64,000 bases of DNA from Palsa-744 sp963734815 (GCA_963734815.1 CAVTIH010000001.1:124001-188000), one strand, 5' to 3'; positions 8,573 to 17,000 are shown, counted from the first letter of the stretch. The notes: generated by a model from the sequence alone, not told the origin. Made by a program: numbers and translations.

Positions 8573-8698
8573 GATGGGTCATCACGAGCATGTGACCCTA
8601 ACCGAGGCGCGGGGCTCACGGCGCGCGCCGGCCGGTTGCCGACGAGCGAGCTGCGCGGCGCGATGGCAGGCGCAGCCCCGGGTGCGTACCCTGCCGCG

Positions 8699-9862
8699 AT
8701 GCGCGTCGCCCCGGCAGGAAGAGAGCCCTCGCTTGCTGAGATCGTGCGGGAGTGGGGCCGGATCGGCTGCATCGGGTTCGGGGGTCCACCCGCGCACATC
8801 GCGTTGTTTCGTGAGCTGTGCGTCAAGCGGCGCGAGTGGCTAACCGAGGCGCAATTCGAGCGGGCAATCGCGGCGACGAACCTTCTGCCGGGGCCAGCCT
8901 CTACGCAGCTTGCGATCTACTGCGCCTGGCGGCTGCGCGGCCCCCGGGGCGCGCTCATCGGCGGGTTGTGCTTCATCCTTCCCGGCCTCGTCCTGATCCT
9001 CGCGTTGTCCACGTTGTTTCTCGCGGGATCACCGCCCCTGTGGGTGCGTGGCGCGGGCATGGGAGCCGGGGCGGCCGTCGCGGCTGTCGCCGTGCGTGCT
9101 GGGCTCGGTGTTGCGATCCCGATCTGGAGGCGTGCCGGGGAGGATCGACGTCTCCGAGTTCTTGCATATGCGCTGGCTGGAGGGTTTGCGGCGGCTACGG
9201 CGGGACCGTGGCTCGTCCTGGTCCTGTTGGCATGCGGCGCGATTGAGCTCACCTGGCAGCGGGGGGCCGCTCACGGTCTCGCGGGCCTGCACACCTGGCC
9301 GCTGCTCGCCCTGGCGGTTGAGCCTGGTGGTACGGGTGCGCTGGTGTGGACGGCACTGAAGGTGGGCGCGCTCGCGTTCGGTGGAGGGTTCGTGATCGTC
9401 CCGCTGATGCAGTCCGACGCGGTGAACACCTACCACTGGATGAGCCACGCCCAGTTCCTCAACGCCGTCGCCCTGGGGCAGGTCACTCCCGGCCCACTCA
9501 CTCAGACGGTCGCGGCTGTCGGGTACTCCCAGGGCGGGCTCCCGGCAGGGCTGCTGGCGGCGCTGGTGGCGTTCGCGCCGTCATTCTCCTTCATCCTGTT
9601 CGGCGCTGCGCGCTTCGAGCGGCTGCTGCTCAACGAGCGAGTCGTAGCGTTTCTCGCCGGGGCAGCGCCCGCCGCGGCAGGGGCGATCATCGGCTCAGCT
9701 GTCCCGCTCACTCTGGCGCTCTCGGAGACTTGGCAATACCTGCTGCTCGCCGCCGCGGCCATCGCGCTGCTCGCGCTGCGTCGAAGCGTTGTGCTGACCC
9801 TGCTCGCCGCTGGCACGCTCGGTGCGGCAGCCGGGCTGCTCGGCGCCCCCGTCCCGCACTAA
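8699..9862 (+). CDS. chrA: Chromate transporter (CHR family, two-domain)
   Basis: The protein carries two CHR halves. The first contains WGRIGCIGFGGPPAHIALFRE and ATNLLPGPASTQLAIY. The second contains KVGALAFGGGFVIVPLMQSD and NAVALGQVTPGPLTQTVAAVGY. The FGGP/FGGG and LxPGP motifs recur in each half, as in full-length ChrA proton/anion transporters that export chromate (and perhaps sulfate). About ten membrane helices are predicted. I prefer the ATG at 8699, just before the conserved start; an in-frame ATG at 8636 would add 21 unrelated residues. Confidence 0.9.
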   Translation: MRVAPAGREPSLAEIVREWGRIGCIGFGGPPAHIALFRELCVKRREWLTEAQFERAIAATNLLPGPASTQLAIYCAWRLRGPRGALIGGLCFILPGLVLILALSTLFLAGSPPLWVRGAGMGAGAAVAAVAVRAGLGVAIPIWRRAGEDRRLRVLAYALAGGFAAATAGPWLVLVLLACGAIELTWQRGAAHGLAGLHTWPLLALAVEPGGTGALVWTALKVGALAFGGGFVIVPLMQSDAVNTYHWMSHAQFLNAVALGQVTPGPLTQTVAAVGYSQGGLPAGLLAALVAFAPSFSFILFGAARFERLLLNERVVAFLAGAAPAAAGAIIGSAVPLTLALSETWQYLLLAAAAIALLALRRSVVLTLLAAGTLGAAAGLLGAPVPH

Positions 9863-9933
9863 ACCCAGGCAGTGCTCGCCAAGCACCTGAAGGTGCTGCT
9901 TGGGGTGGGCTGCTCGTATGCTTTTCTAGCGTT

Positions 9934-9972
9934 TTCTATCGACTAGAGATTACTCCATAGAAAGTGATAGAA
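9934..9972. promoter_or_regulatory. Inverted repeat in AT-rich leader of the ATPase gene
   Basis: TTCTATC at 9934-9940 and GATAGAA at 9966-9972 form an inverted pair across 25 bp. The second arm ends 8 bp before the GTG of the ATPase gene. Related TCTAG/ATAG words fill the spacer. The tract is far less GC-rich than its surroundings. Its position over the start fits an operator, though no regulator is identifiable. Confidence 0.35.
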
Positions 9973-9979
9973 CGTCGCT

Positions 9980-11170
9980 GTGCAGAAGCGCGAGAACCCG
10001 TATACGCCAGGGGCTGGACGCAAGCCGCCGATGCTCGCGGGGCGCGACGAGGACCTTGAGAACTTCCAAGCGCTGGTCGAACGGCTGGCCGCCGGTGGTT
10101 ACGAGCGAAGCCTGCTCTACTCCGGGCTTCGAGGAGTCGGCAAGACCGTGCTTTTGATGGAGCTCGACGTCCTCGCCAGCGAGGCCGGCTGGGCGAGCAC
10201 CGACGTCCAAGAGGTCGGATCCCAGCCCGACTTCCGCGTCACGTTTGCGCGCATGGCCGCACGCCTGTTGCGCGAGATGAGTCGCCGCCACCGCATCAAG
10301 GACCGCGTCGATCGCGCGCTCGGAGTCGTGAAGGCGTTCAGCGTCGTCGCGCCCGCCGGCGTGCAGTTCAAGCTCGACGTCGAGGCTGCCTCGGGCATCG
10401 CGGACTCGGGGGACCCCGAGCAGGACTTGACCGACCTGATCGCAGAGATCGGGGAGGTCGCGCAGATGACCGGAGCCGGCGCCTTGTTCCTGATCGACGA
10501 GATGCACAACCTCGACTCGCCAGCACTCGCCGCGATCTGCATCGCCTTCCAGGCAATCAGCCGCAAGGCGCTTCCCGTCGCCCTGGTCGGCGCCGGCCTA
10601 CCCGACCTGCAAGCCCGCCTCATGTCCGCCAAGCCCTACGCCGACCGACTCTTCCAATACCACGAGCTCGGGCGCCTGTCCGACGCCGCGGCACGCGCCG
10701 CGTTGATCCAGCCGGCGGCCACCCGCGATGTCGCGTTCCGGGAGCAAGCGGCACGCCAGGTCGTACGGGAATCCGCTGGTTACCCCTACTTCATTCAGGA
10801 GTACGGCCTAGAGCTCTGGAACCACGCCGGCACCACGCCGATCACCACCGCCGACGTAAACGCGGTGCGCGACATCGTCACGGACTCCCTGGCGCGCAAC
10901 TTCTTCGGTACCCGTTTCCAGCTCGCCACCGACGCCGAGCAGCGCTACCTCGCCGCCATGGCATCGCTCGGCGACGCGCCCTACAGCTCAACGGGCATCG
11001 CCCACGCCTACGGCGCCAAGGATCAACGCGGCGTATCGATACACCGCGATGCCCTGATCCAAAAGGGCATCATCTGGGCACCCCGACGCGGCCAGCTCGA
11101 CTTCACCGTTCCGCTCTTTGCCGAGTACCTAAGAGCCAACCACCCCCTCGACTCCTTCGGCGGCCCTTAG
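9980..11170 (+). CDS. AAA-type ATP-binding protein
   Basis: The 396-residue soluble protein has an AAA_16/archaeal-ATPase style NTPase domain. The Walker A motif is GLRGVGKT (residues 49-56), Walker B is ALFLIDE (about 169-175), and a sensor strand LPVALVGAGLP follows. The C-terminal 150 residues look like a winged-helix region (ASLGDAPYSSTGIAHAYG). Relatives are stand-alone STAND-like ATPases often found on mobile DNA; the target is unknown. The gene stops 19 bp before the duplicated tRNA-Arg fragment at 11190, so it abuts an integration site and could itself be part of the acquired segment. Confidence 0.75.
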   Translation: MQKRENPYTPGAGRKPPMLAGRDEDLENFQALVERLAAGGYERSLLYSGLRGVGKTVLLMELDVLASEAGWASTDVQEVGSQPDFRVTFARMAARLLREMSRRHRIKDRVDRALGVVKAFSVVAPAGVQFKLDVEAASGIADSGDPEQDLTDLIAEIGEVAQMTGAGALFLIDEMHNLDSPALAAICIAFQAISRKALPVALVGAGLPDLQARLMSAKPYADRLFQYHELGRLSDAAARAALIQPAATRDVAFREQAARQVVRESAGYPYFIQEYGLELWNHAGTTPITTADVNAVRDIVTDSLARNFFGTRFQLATDAEQRYLAAMASLGDAPYSSTGIAHAYGAKDQRGVSIHRDALIQKGIIWAPRRGQLDFTVPLFAEYLRANHPLDSFGGP

Positions 11171-11189
11171 AACCGGTTTCAAAATCTGA

Positions 11190-11232
11190 TGCCCCCGCCA
11201 GGAGTCGAACCTGGATCCACCGCTTAGGAGGC
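11190..11232. repeat. Duplicated 3' end of tRNA-Arg (att site)
   Basis: These 43 bp are identical to 13169-13211, the 3' half (anticodon arm to discriminator base) of the complete minus-strand tRNA-Arg gene. After 11232 the sequence diverges and no tRNA 5' half follows. A 3'-end tRNA duplication about 2 kb away is the mark left by tyrosine-recombinase elements that integrate into tRNA genes, so this is the distal attachment site. Confidence 0.85.
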
Positions 11233-11748
11233 CGTGCCGGCGGAGGCTCAGAATGGCAGTTTTGCGGGCCATTGCTGGAGATTTGGGCTTTTAGCTTGGT
11301 CACGGATCGGGCGGGATTGCGGGCGATTTGGTGGGGTTTGGGCAGACGATCTTCAACCTGGAGAAGAGGGGCGGATCGGGCAATGTGGGACAGGCTGGGC
11401 GCAAGTAGGCATACAGGCGCATTCAAAGCGACGCGAGGCCCTTTCAGCTACAGGAGATGTGCGGGACCATTGCAGCGTTGGCGTTCTCGGGGACCGCCAG
11501 CGACTGGATCTCGGCGTCGAGCGCATCTATATCGGCTTTGCGAGCGGACGCTCGGGCGATACGGGCCGACGACGAAGGCAATCCGCTGGCTGACGAGTAC
11601 ACGGACAAGCACGGGCGCAAACACCGGCGACCACGCCGCGCCCTGTCGGCCACGTCCATCAACAAGACCATCACCCGCTGCTATCCGGCAGTGGCAAACG
11701 CTCCACTGGCATATGCAGCTCGCGCCATCGACGTGTCGCCAAGGGCCA
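11233..11748 (+). pseudogene. Degraded region with tyrosine-integrase remnant
   Basis: No intact gene is visible in these roughly 500 bp. In the plus frame at about 11560-11700, translation gives DDEGNPLADEYTDKHGRKH followed by LSATSINKTITR. This resembles the segment joining the SAM-like core-binding domain of phage-type integrases to their catalytic domain. The match ends abruptly, and the catalytic R-H-R-Y portion is absent. The remnant lies beside the distal att copy, where the integrase of a tRNA-targeting element would be expected. The family call is by eye from one short block. Confidence 0.5.
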
Positions 11749-11946
11749 CTACGCGGCGACGGCGATGCCGGCGAGAACGTAGTGCTCGACCGTCAGGTCG
11801 TCGCGCTCCAGCGCGAAGCGCACGCCCTCCTCGGCGAGCTGATGCGCCTCGGGGTAGGTATCTGCCACCACGGTCCAGCGCAGTACGTCGGGCGAGGAGG
11901 CGACCCAGGTGTCCTCGTCTTGGCGATAGAGCACGCGCACCGTCAT
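11749..11946 (-). CDS. hicB: HicB-like antitoxin
   Basis: The 65-residue protein has the partially degraded RNase-H-like HicB fold: VRVLYRQDEDTWVASSPDV, then a Thr/Val strand and YPEAHQLAEEGVRFALE. No C-terminal DNA-binding domain is present, so this is the short form. It begins 6 bp after the HicA stop on the same strand, giving toxin-first order as is usual for hicAB. HicB neutralises the HicA ribonuclease by direct binding. Confidence 0.8.
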   Translation of the reverse strand: MTVRVLYRQDEDTWVASSPDVLRWTVVADTYPEAHQLAEEGVRFALERDDLTVEHYVLAGIAVAA

Positions 11947-11952
11947 AGCTCC

Positions 11953-12186
11953 TCAGAGTAGCGCGAGAGCATCCTGCTCGGCAAGTCCAACCTGGTTGCA
12001 GAGAATGTCCTTGACAGTCGATGGGCGGATCGTCTGACTGTCGTGGAAGGCGAAGGTGATCGTGGCGTGATTAGGCGCTTCCATCTTGCGGTGCGAACCG
12101 TTCTGGCGAACGATCCGGTAGCCGAGGGGCTGAGCTTGCAAGACCCGCAGGAGCTTCTTCGCCTTCAGGGAGGGGAACCGAGCCAC
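11953..12186 (-). CDS. hicA: HicA-like mRNA interferase toxin
   Basis: The product shows the dsRBD-like HicA sequence: SLKAKKLLRVLQ, GYRIVRQNGSHRKM (catalytic His32), ITFAFHDSQTIRPSTVKDIL and the terminal GLAEQDALALL. HicA cleaves mRNA and arrests growth unless bound by HicB. I prefer the GTG at 12186 (77 residues) because the conserved domain starts there; an upstream in-frame start at 12276 adds 30 residues without family character. No clear ribosome site precedes either start. Confidence 0.82.
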   Translation of the reverse strand: MARFPSLKAKKLLRVLQAQPLGYRIVRQNGSHRKMEAPNHATITFAFHDSQTIRPSTVKDILCNQVGLAEQDALALL

Positions 12187-12378
12187 AGCGAAGACTCTAC
12201 GTGCAGCGGGCGTCGGCGCAAGAAGGCCCAGACCACCTACAGGGACCCCTTCAGGCGCGCTCATACGGTCTCCCATCGAGAGGCTTCGGTGTCACGCAGG
12301 CATCGTGGCGCAGCCGCCCGACGCGACATTCAGATGCGCGACAGCCCGTAAAGCAGATCGCGGTGAGGACACGTCCAG

Positions 12379-13035
12379 TTACTTCACCGGCCGCAGCTTC
12401 TCAACCCGCTTGCCGCCCCAGGAGTGGGCGTACACACAGGCGTCAATTGTCGCGATCGCCTGAGCAAGCACGTCTATCGCGTCGCTGACCTTCTTCTCAC
12501 TTAGCTCGACCGAGATGGCCGGGAAGCCGTCGGCCGTTACTCCGAATTGTTCTCGCAGCTTGTCGGTCCGCAACTCGCCCCTTCGGTGCGTGAGCAGGTG
12601 TCGAAGATTGCGGACATCACGGACGCCAGGCGGCTCGATCTCGATGCTCAGATTCCGCTCGAAAAAGTCCTTCAGCTCCTTCCAATAGGGCGTGCGCTCG
12701 GGCGCCGCTTGAGCACTGCCGTGGTGTAGAAGAACCTCTTCCCGGGCCTTCTCGACGTTGACCTCGAAGGCTGTTACAGCGTCTCGCAGAACGCCAGCCA
12801 TGTGCATCCATTCGTAGTCGTGTGGCCACAGGCCATCTACCTTCGAGTCGAACGCGTCGGGTAGTTCAGCGCCATCAGGGTCGCCGGGTTCGCGGTCCGT
12901 CTCCTCCCAAATGCGGTCGTATGTTTCGCGTGCAAACCGTAGGCCGAGACGCAGGAACGCTCGTTGGTCGTGGTCCACGAGGCACCACTCGCTATACGCA
13001 CGGCTCACACGATGGGCTTCTGGGTTCCAAGTCAT
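12379..13035 (-). CDS. HEPN-like protein of unknown function
   Basis: The 218-residue soluble, largely helical protein was not recognised as a named family. Around residues 139-151 it reads RDVRNLRHLLTHR, placing R145 and H150 in the RX4-6H arrangement typical of HEPN ribonucleases, in a helix preceded by acidic and aromatic residues. HEPN proteins act as RNases in toxin-antitoxin and antiphage systems. The gene lies inside the tRNA-Arg element next to hicAB, which supports but does not prove a defence role. No nucleotidyltransferase partner is adjacent. Confidence 0.5.
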   Translation of the reverse strand: MTWNPEAHRVSRAYSEWCLVDHDQRAFLRLGLRFARETYDRIWEETDREPGDPDGAELPDAFDSKVDGLWPHDYEWMHMAGVLRDAVTAFEVNVEKAREEVLLHHGSAQAAPERTPYWKELKDFFERNLSIEIEPPGVRDVRNLRHLLTHRRGELRTDKLREQFGVTADGFPAISVELSEKKVSDAIDVLAQAIATIDACVYAHSWGGKRVEKLRPVK

Positions 13036-13168
13036 CCCTGAGGCTCTGCGGGCGCAGACTAATACCTGGTCATCCTGGCAGTGGAAGCGCTACAGACCGC
13101 TGTGGGGCCGGTAGGCAACACAGCGGGCGCCGGCCGGAATCCGCATGAAAACAGGGATTCCCTCCAAG

Positions 13169-13240
13169 TGCCCCCGCCAGGAGTCGAACCTGGATCCACC
13201 GCTTAGGAGGCGGTTGTCTTATCCATTGGACTACGAGGGC
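13169..13240 (-). tRNA. tRNA-Arg (anticodon CCT)
   Basis: Read on the minus strand, the acceptor arms GCCCTCG and CGGGGGC pair, followed by discriminator A. The anticodon stem ACCGC/GCGGT encloses loop CTCCTAA (anticodon CCT), and the T arm is CCAGG-TTCGACT-CCTGG. No CCA is encoded. Its 3' half is duplicated at 11190-11232, so this gene was the integration target and was restored by the element. Confidence 0.95.
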
Positions 13241-13278
13241 TAGAGCACCCCACCACCGAGCGGGAAGCCCTTCGAAGG

Positions 13279-13824
13279 CTACCGCGGCGGATGCAACGCG
13301 GCGAGGCGGTCGAGGTCCTCGCCGGTGAGGCGGTGGGTGATCCATTCGGGCATCGTTTGGGCCCGCAGGCCGCTGTAGAAGCGCAGCGCCGGTTCGTTCC
13401 AATCGAGCGCGGCCCATTCCAGGCGCCCGCCTCCGCGCTCGCGCAGGCGCGCGGCGACGGCGGCCAGCAGCGCTTGGCCGACGCCTTCGCGGCGGTGAGC
13501 GGGGCGCACGAAGAGATCCTCCAGCCACACGCCGCGGCTGGCGAGGAAGCTCGAGAAGGTGGGGAAGTAGAGCGCGTAGCCGACCACCGCCCGCGAGTCC
13601 TCCAGCTCGGCGATCAGCGCCTCCGCCGCGGGACGCGAGCCGAACAGAGCTTCGCTCAGCTGTTTCTCGGTCGCTTGCACCTCATGCAGGAGGTCCTCGT
13701 ACTCGGCCAGCTCGACGAACATCGCGAGCAGCTCGGGCACGTCGTCGCCGCACGCATCTCTGATGACCAGTGGCTGGGAAGGAGCGGGTGGATCGGAGTC
13801 GGTGGGACGGCTGCGCTCTGCCAT
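13279..13824 (-). CDS. GNAT family N-acetyltransferase
   Basis: The 181-residue product is a GNAT of the spermidine/diamine acetyltransferase-like group: VIRDACGDDVPELLAMF at the start, ELAEYEDLLHEVQATEK, YFPTFSSFLASRGVWLEDLFV, the acetyl-CoA loop RREGVGQALL, and a closing EWAALDWNEPALRFYSGL. I chose the ATG at 13824, which overlaps the stop of pyrE by one base (TGATG), implying translational coupling. The substrate (polyamine or amino-acid-like) is inferred from similarity only. Confidence 0.88.
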   Translation of the reverse strand: MAERSRPTDSDPPAPSQPLVIRDACGDDVPELLAMFVELAEYEDLLHEVQATEKQLSEALFGSRPAAEALIAELEDSRAVVGYALYFPTFSSFLASRGVWLEDLFVRPAHRREGVGQALLAAVAARLRERGGGRLEWAALDWNEPALRFYSGLRAQTMPEWITHRLTGEDLDRLAALHPPR

Positions 13825-14411
13825 CACCGGTCCGGTCGCTGGGGGTAGATCTCGTCGATCGTGGTGAGTGCCACGTACTTGCCCCGCCCCTCGCCGAGCG
13901 CTGCCCGGATCGCCTGTGCTCCGCCGGCGAGGCGGTCGAGCACGCTCACCACGCCCACCACCGTCAGGCCCTCGCCGCGCACGCGCTCCAGCGCCTCGAT
14001 CGTGGAGCCACCGGTGGTGACCACGTCCTCGACGATCACGCAACGCTCGCCCGGAGCGAGCTCGGGGCCCTCGATCCAGCGCTGCAGGCCGTGCTCCTTG
14101 CGCACCTTGCGCACGATAAACGCCTTCGGGATACCGGCCGCGAGCGCCGCACACGCCACCGGAATCGCGCTCACGGGAACGCCGCCGACGGCGCTCGCCC
14201 CCCATTCGCGGGCCTGATCGGCGACCAGCGCGCCGATCGCGGTGAACGTGTCGGGCAGCAGGATCGCGCGCTTGGCGTCGACGTAGTACTGCGCCTTGCG
14301 GCCGCTGGTGAGCGTCACCTCGCCGATCACCAGCGCATGAGCGCGCAGATCCGCCTGCAGGCGAGCGCGTGCGGCGTGCAGATTGCTCGTAGGTTCGGCG
14401 ACCCTGTCCAC
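13824..14411 (-). CDS. pyrE: Orotate phosphoribosyltransferase
   Basis: The protein contains the PRPP-binding signature VIVEDVVTTGGST and the OPRTase block GEVTLTSGRKAQYYVDAK, plus VGGVPVSAIPVACA and IVRKVRKEHG. It makes OMP from orotate in de novo pyrimidine synthesis. I used the GTG at 14411, giving 195 residues, the usual length. The frame stays open to 14561, which would add a low-complexity Pro/Ala stretch and reach the divergent gene's start. The stop is coupled to the GNAT start. Confidence 0.9.
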   Translation of the reverse strand: MDRVAEPTSNLHAARARLQADLRAHALVIGEVTLTSGRKAQYYVDAKRAILLPDTFTAIGALVADQAREWGASAVGGVPVSAIPVACAALAAGIPKAFIVRKVRKEHGLQRWIEGPELAPGERCVIVEDVVTTGGSTIEALERVRGEGLTVVGVVSVLDRLAGGAQAIRAALGEGRGKYVALTTIDEIYPQRPDR

Positions 14412-14561
14412 CAGGGGATCTAATCTAGCTCGATGCTCGTCCGCGCCGCCAGCTGGCCTGCCCGTTGCCTCCTTCCTGGGTGGAGGCGTGTGGGCGGGCG
14501 CGGCTGTTCGTCCTTGCGTAGGCGGCGCCGTCCGGGCGCGCGCGGCCGGTGAGGGGGTCAC

Positions 14562-14921
14562 GTGGTCGTCCTACTCGCCGCGCTGCTGCGGATCGGCTCG
14601 CGGATCGCCTGCCTGATCGTGATCGTCTCCTTCGGGCTGTTCGTCATCGACCAGACCAGCAGCGCCTCCACCCATCAGCAGGAAGCGGTGAACGGGACGA
14701 ATGGAGGCCCAACGTCCACGCCGACCACGCACCCCAGGAAGGAGGACGAAGCGCACAAAGTGATCGACGAAGTCGCCGGCAAGCTCACCTCGCCCTTCTC
14801 AGGGATCACGGCGGGCTCCACCAGTCAGTGGGTGATTCGCGGGGTGGGCACCTTGATGGCGCTGCTCGTCTACGGCGTTGGGCTCGGTTTTCTGGCGCGC
14901 TTTCTGCGCCTCAGGGCTTAG
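14562..14921 (+). CDS. Small membrane protein, two TM segments
   Basis: The 119-residue protein of unknown family has a membrane helix at about residues 13-30, a Thr/Ser/Gly-rich extracytoplasmic linker with a charged stretch (PRKEDEAHKVIDEVAGKL), and a second helix near the C-terminus (LMALLVYGVGLGFLARFL). It starts at GTG 14562 and is transcribed divergently from pyrE. Both ends face the cytosol in the simplest topology. No function can be assigned. Confidence 0.6.
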   Translation: MVVLLAALLRIGSRIACLIVIVSFGLFVIDQTSSASTHQQEAVNGTNGGPTSTPTTHPRKEDEAHKVIDEVAGKLTSPFSGITAGSTSQWVIRGVGTLMALLVYGVGLGFLARFLRLRA

Positions 14922-14999
14922 CCGGTCCGCTGTAGCGGCAGATGGTTCCGCCCCGCCGTAGTGGCAGAGGCCCCGGTCTGTCGTGGTGGCCAACGGTGC

Positions 15000-15053
15000 G
15001 TCAGTCGAACGGCCGGTCAGTCGAATGGCCGGTCAGTCGAACGGCCGGTCAGT
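15000..15053. repeat. 16-bp tandem repeat, three copies plus partial
   Basis: Three copies of GTCAGTCGAACGGCCG (the middle one with one substitution) run from 15000 to 15047, followed by GTCAGT. The last unit enters the stop end of the L,D-transpeptidase gene on the minus strand. Local slippage is the likely origin. Confidence 0.85.
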
Positions 15054-15969
15054 AGTACACGTCCACCGGAGTTCCCAGCCGCACCCACACGTAGATCGCC
15101 GGCGCGTCTGGGATTGGCACCCGCAGACAACCATGGCTGGCGGCGTACGTGGGCACTTCGGGATATCCGTGGATCGCGTAGCCGCGGATGAAGTAGTTGG
15201 AGTCCACCATCCCCTCCGAGTTGACCCCGGGCGTCTTGAGGTAAACCCGGAAGCGGCCCAGCACCGTCGGGGTCGAGGGCTTGCCCGAGCTCATCGTGTA
15301 GATGCGCCGCACACGCCCACCCGGTTCGATCTCGGCGAGCACCTGTGCGGCGAGATTCGCCTCCACGTGCCTGCCGTCCCGCGAGTAGCGCACGTGGAAG
15401 GCGCCCGTCCCCCGCTGCAACAGATGGAAGACTTGAGCATCCGTGTCGGGCACGCGCTCGAGTCCGGTCACCTTGCGGTAGGCCGTCACCGCCTGGCCGG
15501 TCCCTTCGTCGAAGACGCCACTCAACGGCACCGCGTAGTGCAGCGTGCTCAGCGCCGACTGCAGCAGCCACACGCCCGGGCCGCGTGCGCCTTCGCGCAT
15601 GTTGGGGGCGATCACACGCCTCTCCACCGGCTTTCTCGCCTTGAACGCTGTCATCTGGGGCGTGGCGGCGTGTACCGCGCTCACCTGCACCAGCCCCGGC
15701 CGGGAGCTCGAGTAGCTGAGGCGAAAGCGACCTGCCCCGCCGGGTCCGGGAAGCACGCGCACCGTGTTCGTCGCGACGCGGCGTCCATCCCGGTCGAAGC
15801 GCACGGTCACCGTTTGGCCTGCCTCGAACGGGCGCACCACGCCGCTCACCACGAGGCGTTCGCCGGTGAGCAGAAACGCCGGACGGCCGCGGAGGCGCCG
15901 ACTCGCGAGCGTCATCTGCCCTGCGACCGGGCTCGACGGCGGCGTCGATGGTGGGGAGGCGGCGACCAT
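15049..15969 (-). CDS. L,D-transpeptidase with peptidoglycan-binding domain
   Basis: The 306-residue product has a beta-rich N-terminal part (about 30-115), a PG_binding_1 repeat (GVWLLQSALSTLHYAVPL through TAYRKVTGL) and a C-terminal YkuD domain. The latter holds YAIHGYPEVP and the catalytic SHGCLRVP. YkuD enzymes form 3-3 crosslinks or attach proteins to peptidoglycan outside the membrane. Oddly, no signal peptide or membrane helix follows the chosen ATG. Any upstream extension would lie inside the CPBP gene, whose stop is 12 bp away, so the export route is unexplained. Confidence 0.85.
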   Translation of the reverse strand: MVAASPPSTPPSSPVAGQMTLASRRLRGRPAFLLTGERLVVSGVVRPFEAGQTVTVRFDRDGRRVATNTVRVLPGPGGAGRFRLSYSSSRPGLVQVSAVHAATPQMTAFKARKPVERRVIAPNMREGARGPGVWLLQSALSTLHYAVPLSGVFDEGTGQAVTAYRKVTGLERVPDTDAQVFHLLQRGTGAFHVRYSRDGRHVEANLAAQVLAEIEPGGRVRRIYTMSSGKPSTPTVLGRFRVYLKTPGVNSEGMVDSNYFIRGYAIHGYPEVPTYAASHGCLRVPIPDAPAIYVWVRLGTPVDVYY

Positions 15970-15980
15970 CCCGTTCGATC

Positions 15981-17000
15981 CTACGATGCCGGGGAGACGA
16001 CCCCCGGCGGCGGGGTGATTACTCCGACCCACCGCAGCGTCAACCCGAGCATCGCGATGATCCCGAGCGCGGCGACCGTCAGCACCGGGATCTGCCAGCC
16101 CCAGCCCTCCAGGGCGCCGAAGGCGAGGCAGTTGTTGAGGCAGTGCGTGGCGATGCACGGGTACAGCGAGCCGGTGTAGCGGTACAGCAGGCACAGCCCA
16201 AACCCGAGCGATGCCAGCGGGATCAGATCGACGACCGGCGCCGAACCGGTGTGCACGCCGCCGAACACCAGGCCCGTGATCAGCGCCGCCGGCCACAGGC
16301 CCCTCCAGTTGTACAGGGCACGGAAGATGAACCCGCGGAACAGAAACTCCTCGCAGATCGGCGCGACCACGCACGTCAGCCATGCGCTGAGCAGCAGCAG
16401 CGCGGTCCCTTCGCCCGCGCCCAGCTGTTCGAGCAGTTTCTCTTTCGTGTGGACGTTCAGGATCTCCGCCCAGATCGCGCTGAACACCAGGAACGTAAAC
16501 AGCGTCACGAGGATCATGCCGAGCGCCCACAACCAACCGAGGCGCGGGCTCAGCCAGCCGATGCCGGGGCGCTGCAGCCCGAACTGCCACGAGCGCACCG
16601 TGCGCCCGCCGACTTTGGCGAGCAGCACCGCCACCAGCACGAAGGCCGCGTCCTGCACCACGGTGTCGACGATCTCCAGCCAGCCGGGGATCGCGGAGGA
16701 GGTGATGCTGACCCCGAACAGCGCCGCCGGAATGTCCACCACCAGCCCACCCACCGCCGCCAGCAGCAGCCCGCCGAAGAGCGCCGCCGGCGCCGACCAC
16801 CACGGCCAGGTGCTTGCCGGCAGCCTTGGGCCGGGCGGGCCGGGAGGCTCACTCAGCGCGGGAACAAAGTAGGGCTCGAGCGGAAACAGGACGAGGTCGG
16901 GCTCGAGCTGCGGGTGGGATGGGATGTCGGGCTGGAGCTCCATGTGCACATCATCGTCGTGTGGGTCAGGCCAGCTTACGGTCAACGTGCGCCCCTCCAC
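15981..17000 (-). CDS. CPBP-family intramembrane metalloprotease
   Basis: The 339-residue protein has a Pro-rich acidic cytosolic N-terminus (about 1-65) and then about eight membrane helices. All three CPBP motifs are visible: EEFLFRG with the Glu pair (ICEEFLFRGF), the second motif around FGGVHTG, and THCLNN. CPBP proteases (Rce1/Abi type) cleave membrane-anchored substrates, and some confer bacteriocin immunity. It is followed 11 bp later by the L,D-transpeptidase gene, so the two may form an envelope operon. Confidence 0.9.
   Translation of the reverse strand: MEGRTLTVSWPDPHDDDVHMELQPDIPSHPQLEPDLVLFPLEPYFVPALSEPPGPPGPRLPASTWPWWSAPAALFGGLLLAAVGGLVVDIPAALFGVSITSSAIPGWLEIVDTVVQDAAFVLVAVLLAKVGGRTVRSWQFGLQRPGIGWLSPRLGWLWALGMILVTLFTFLVFSAIWAEILNVHTKEKLLEQLGAGEGTALLLLSAWLTCVVAPICEEFLFRGFIFRALYNWRGLWPAALITGLVFGGVHTGSAPVVDLIPLASLGFGLCLLYRYTGSLYPCIATHCLNNCLAFGALEGWGWQIPVLTVAALGIIAMLGLTLRWVGVITPPPGVVSPAS

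Larger units (their letters stand above)
11190..13211. mobile_element. Remnant integrative element at tRNA-Arg
   Basis: Identical 43-bp tRNA-Arg ends bound a roughly 2-kb segment. It holds an integrase remnant, hicB, hicA and a HEPN-like protein gene, all three intact genes being on the minus strand. Content and boundaries fit a small genomic island or the remains of a larger one after deletion. Without an integrase it should be immobile on its own. The toxin-antitoxin pair may explain its retention. Confidence 0.7.
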
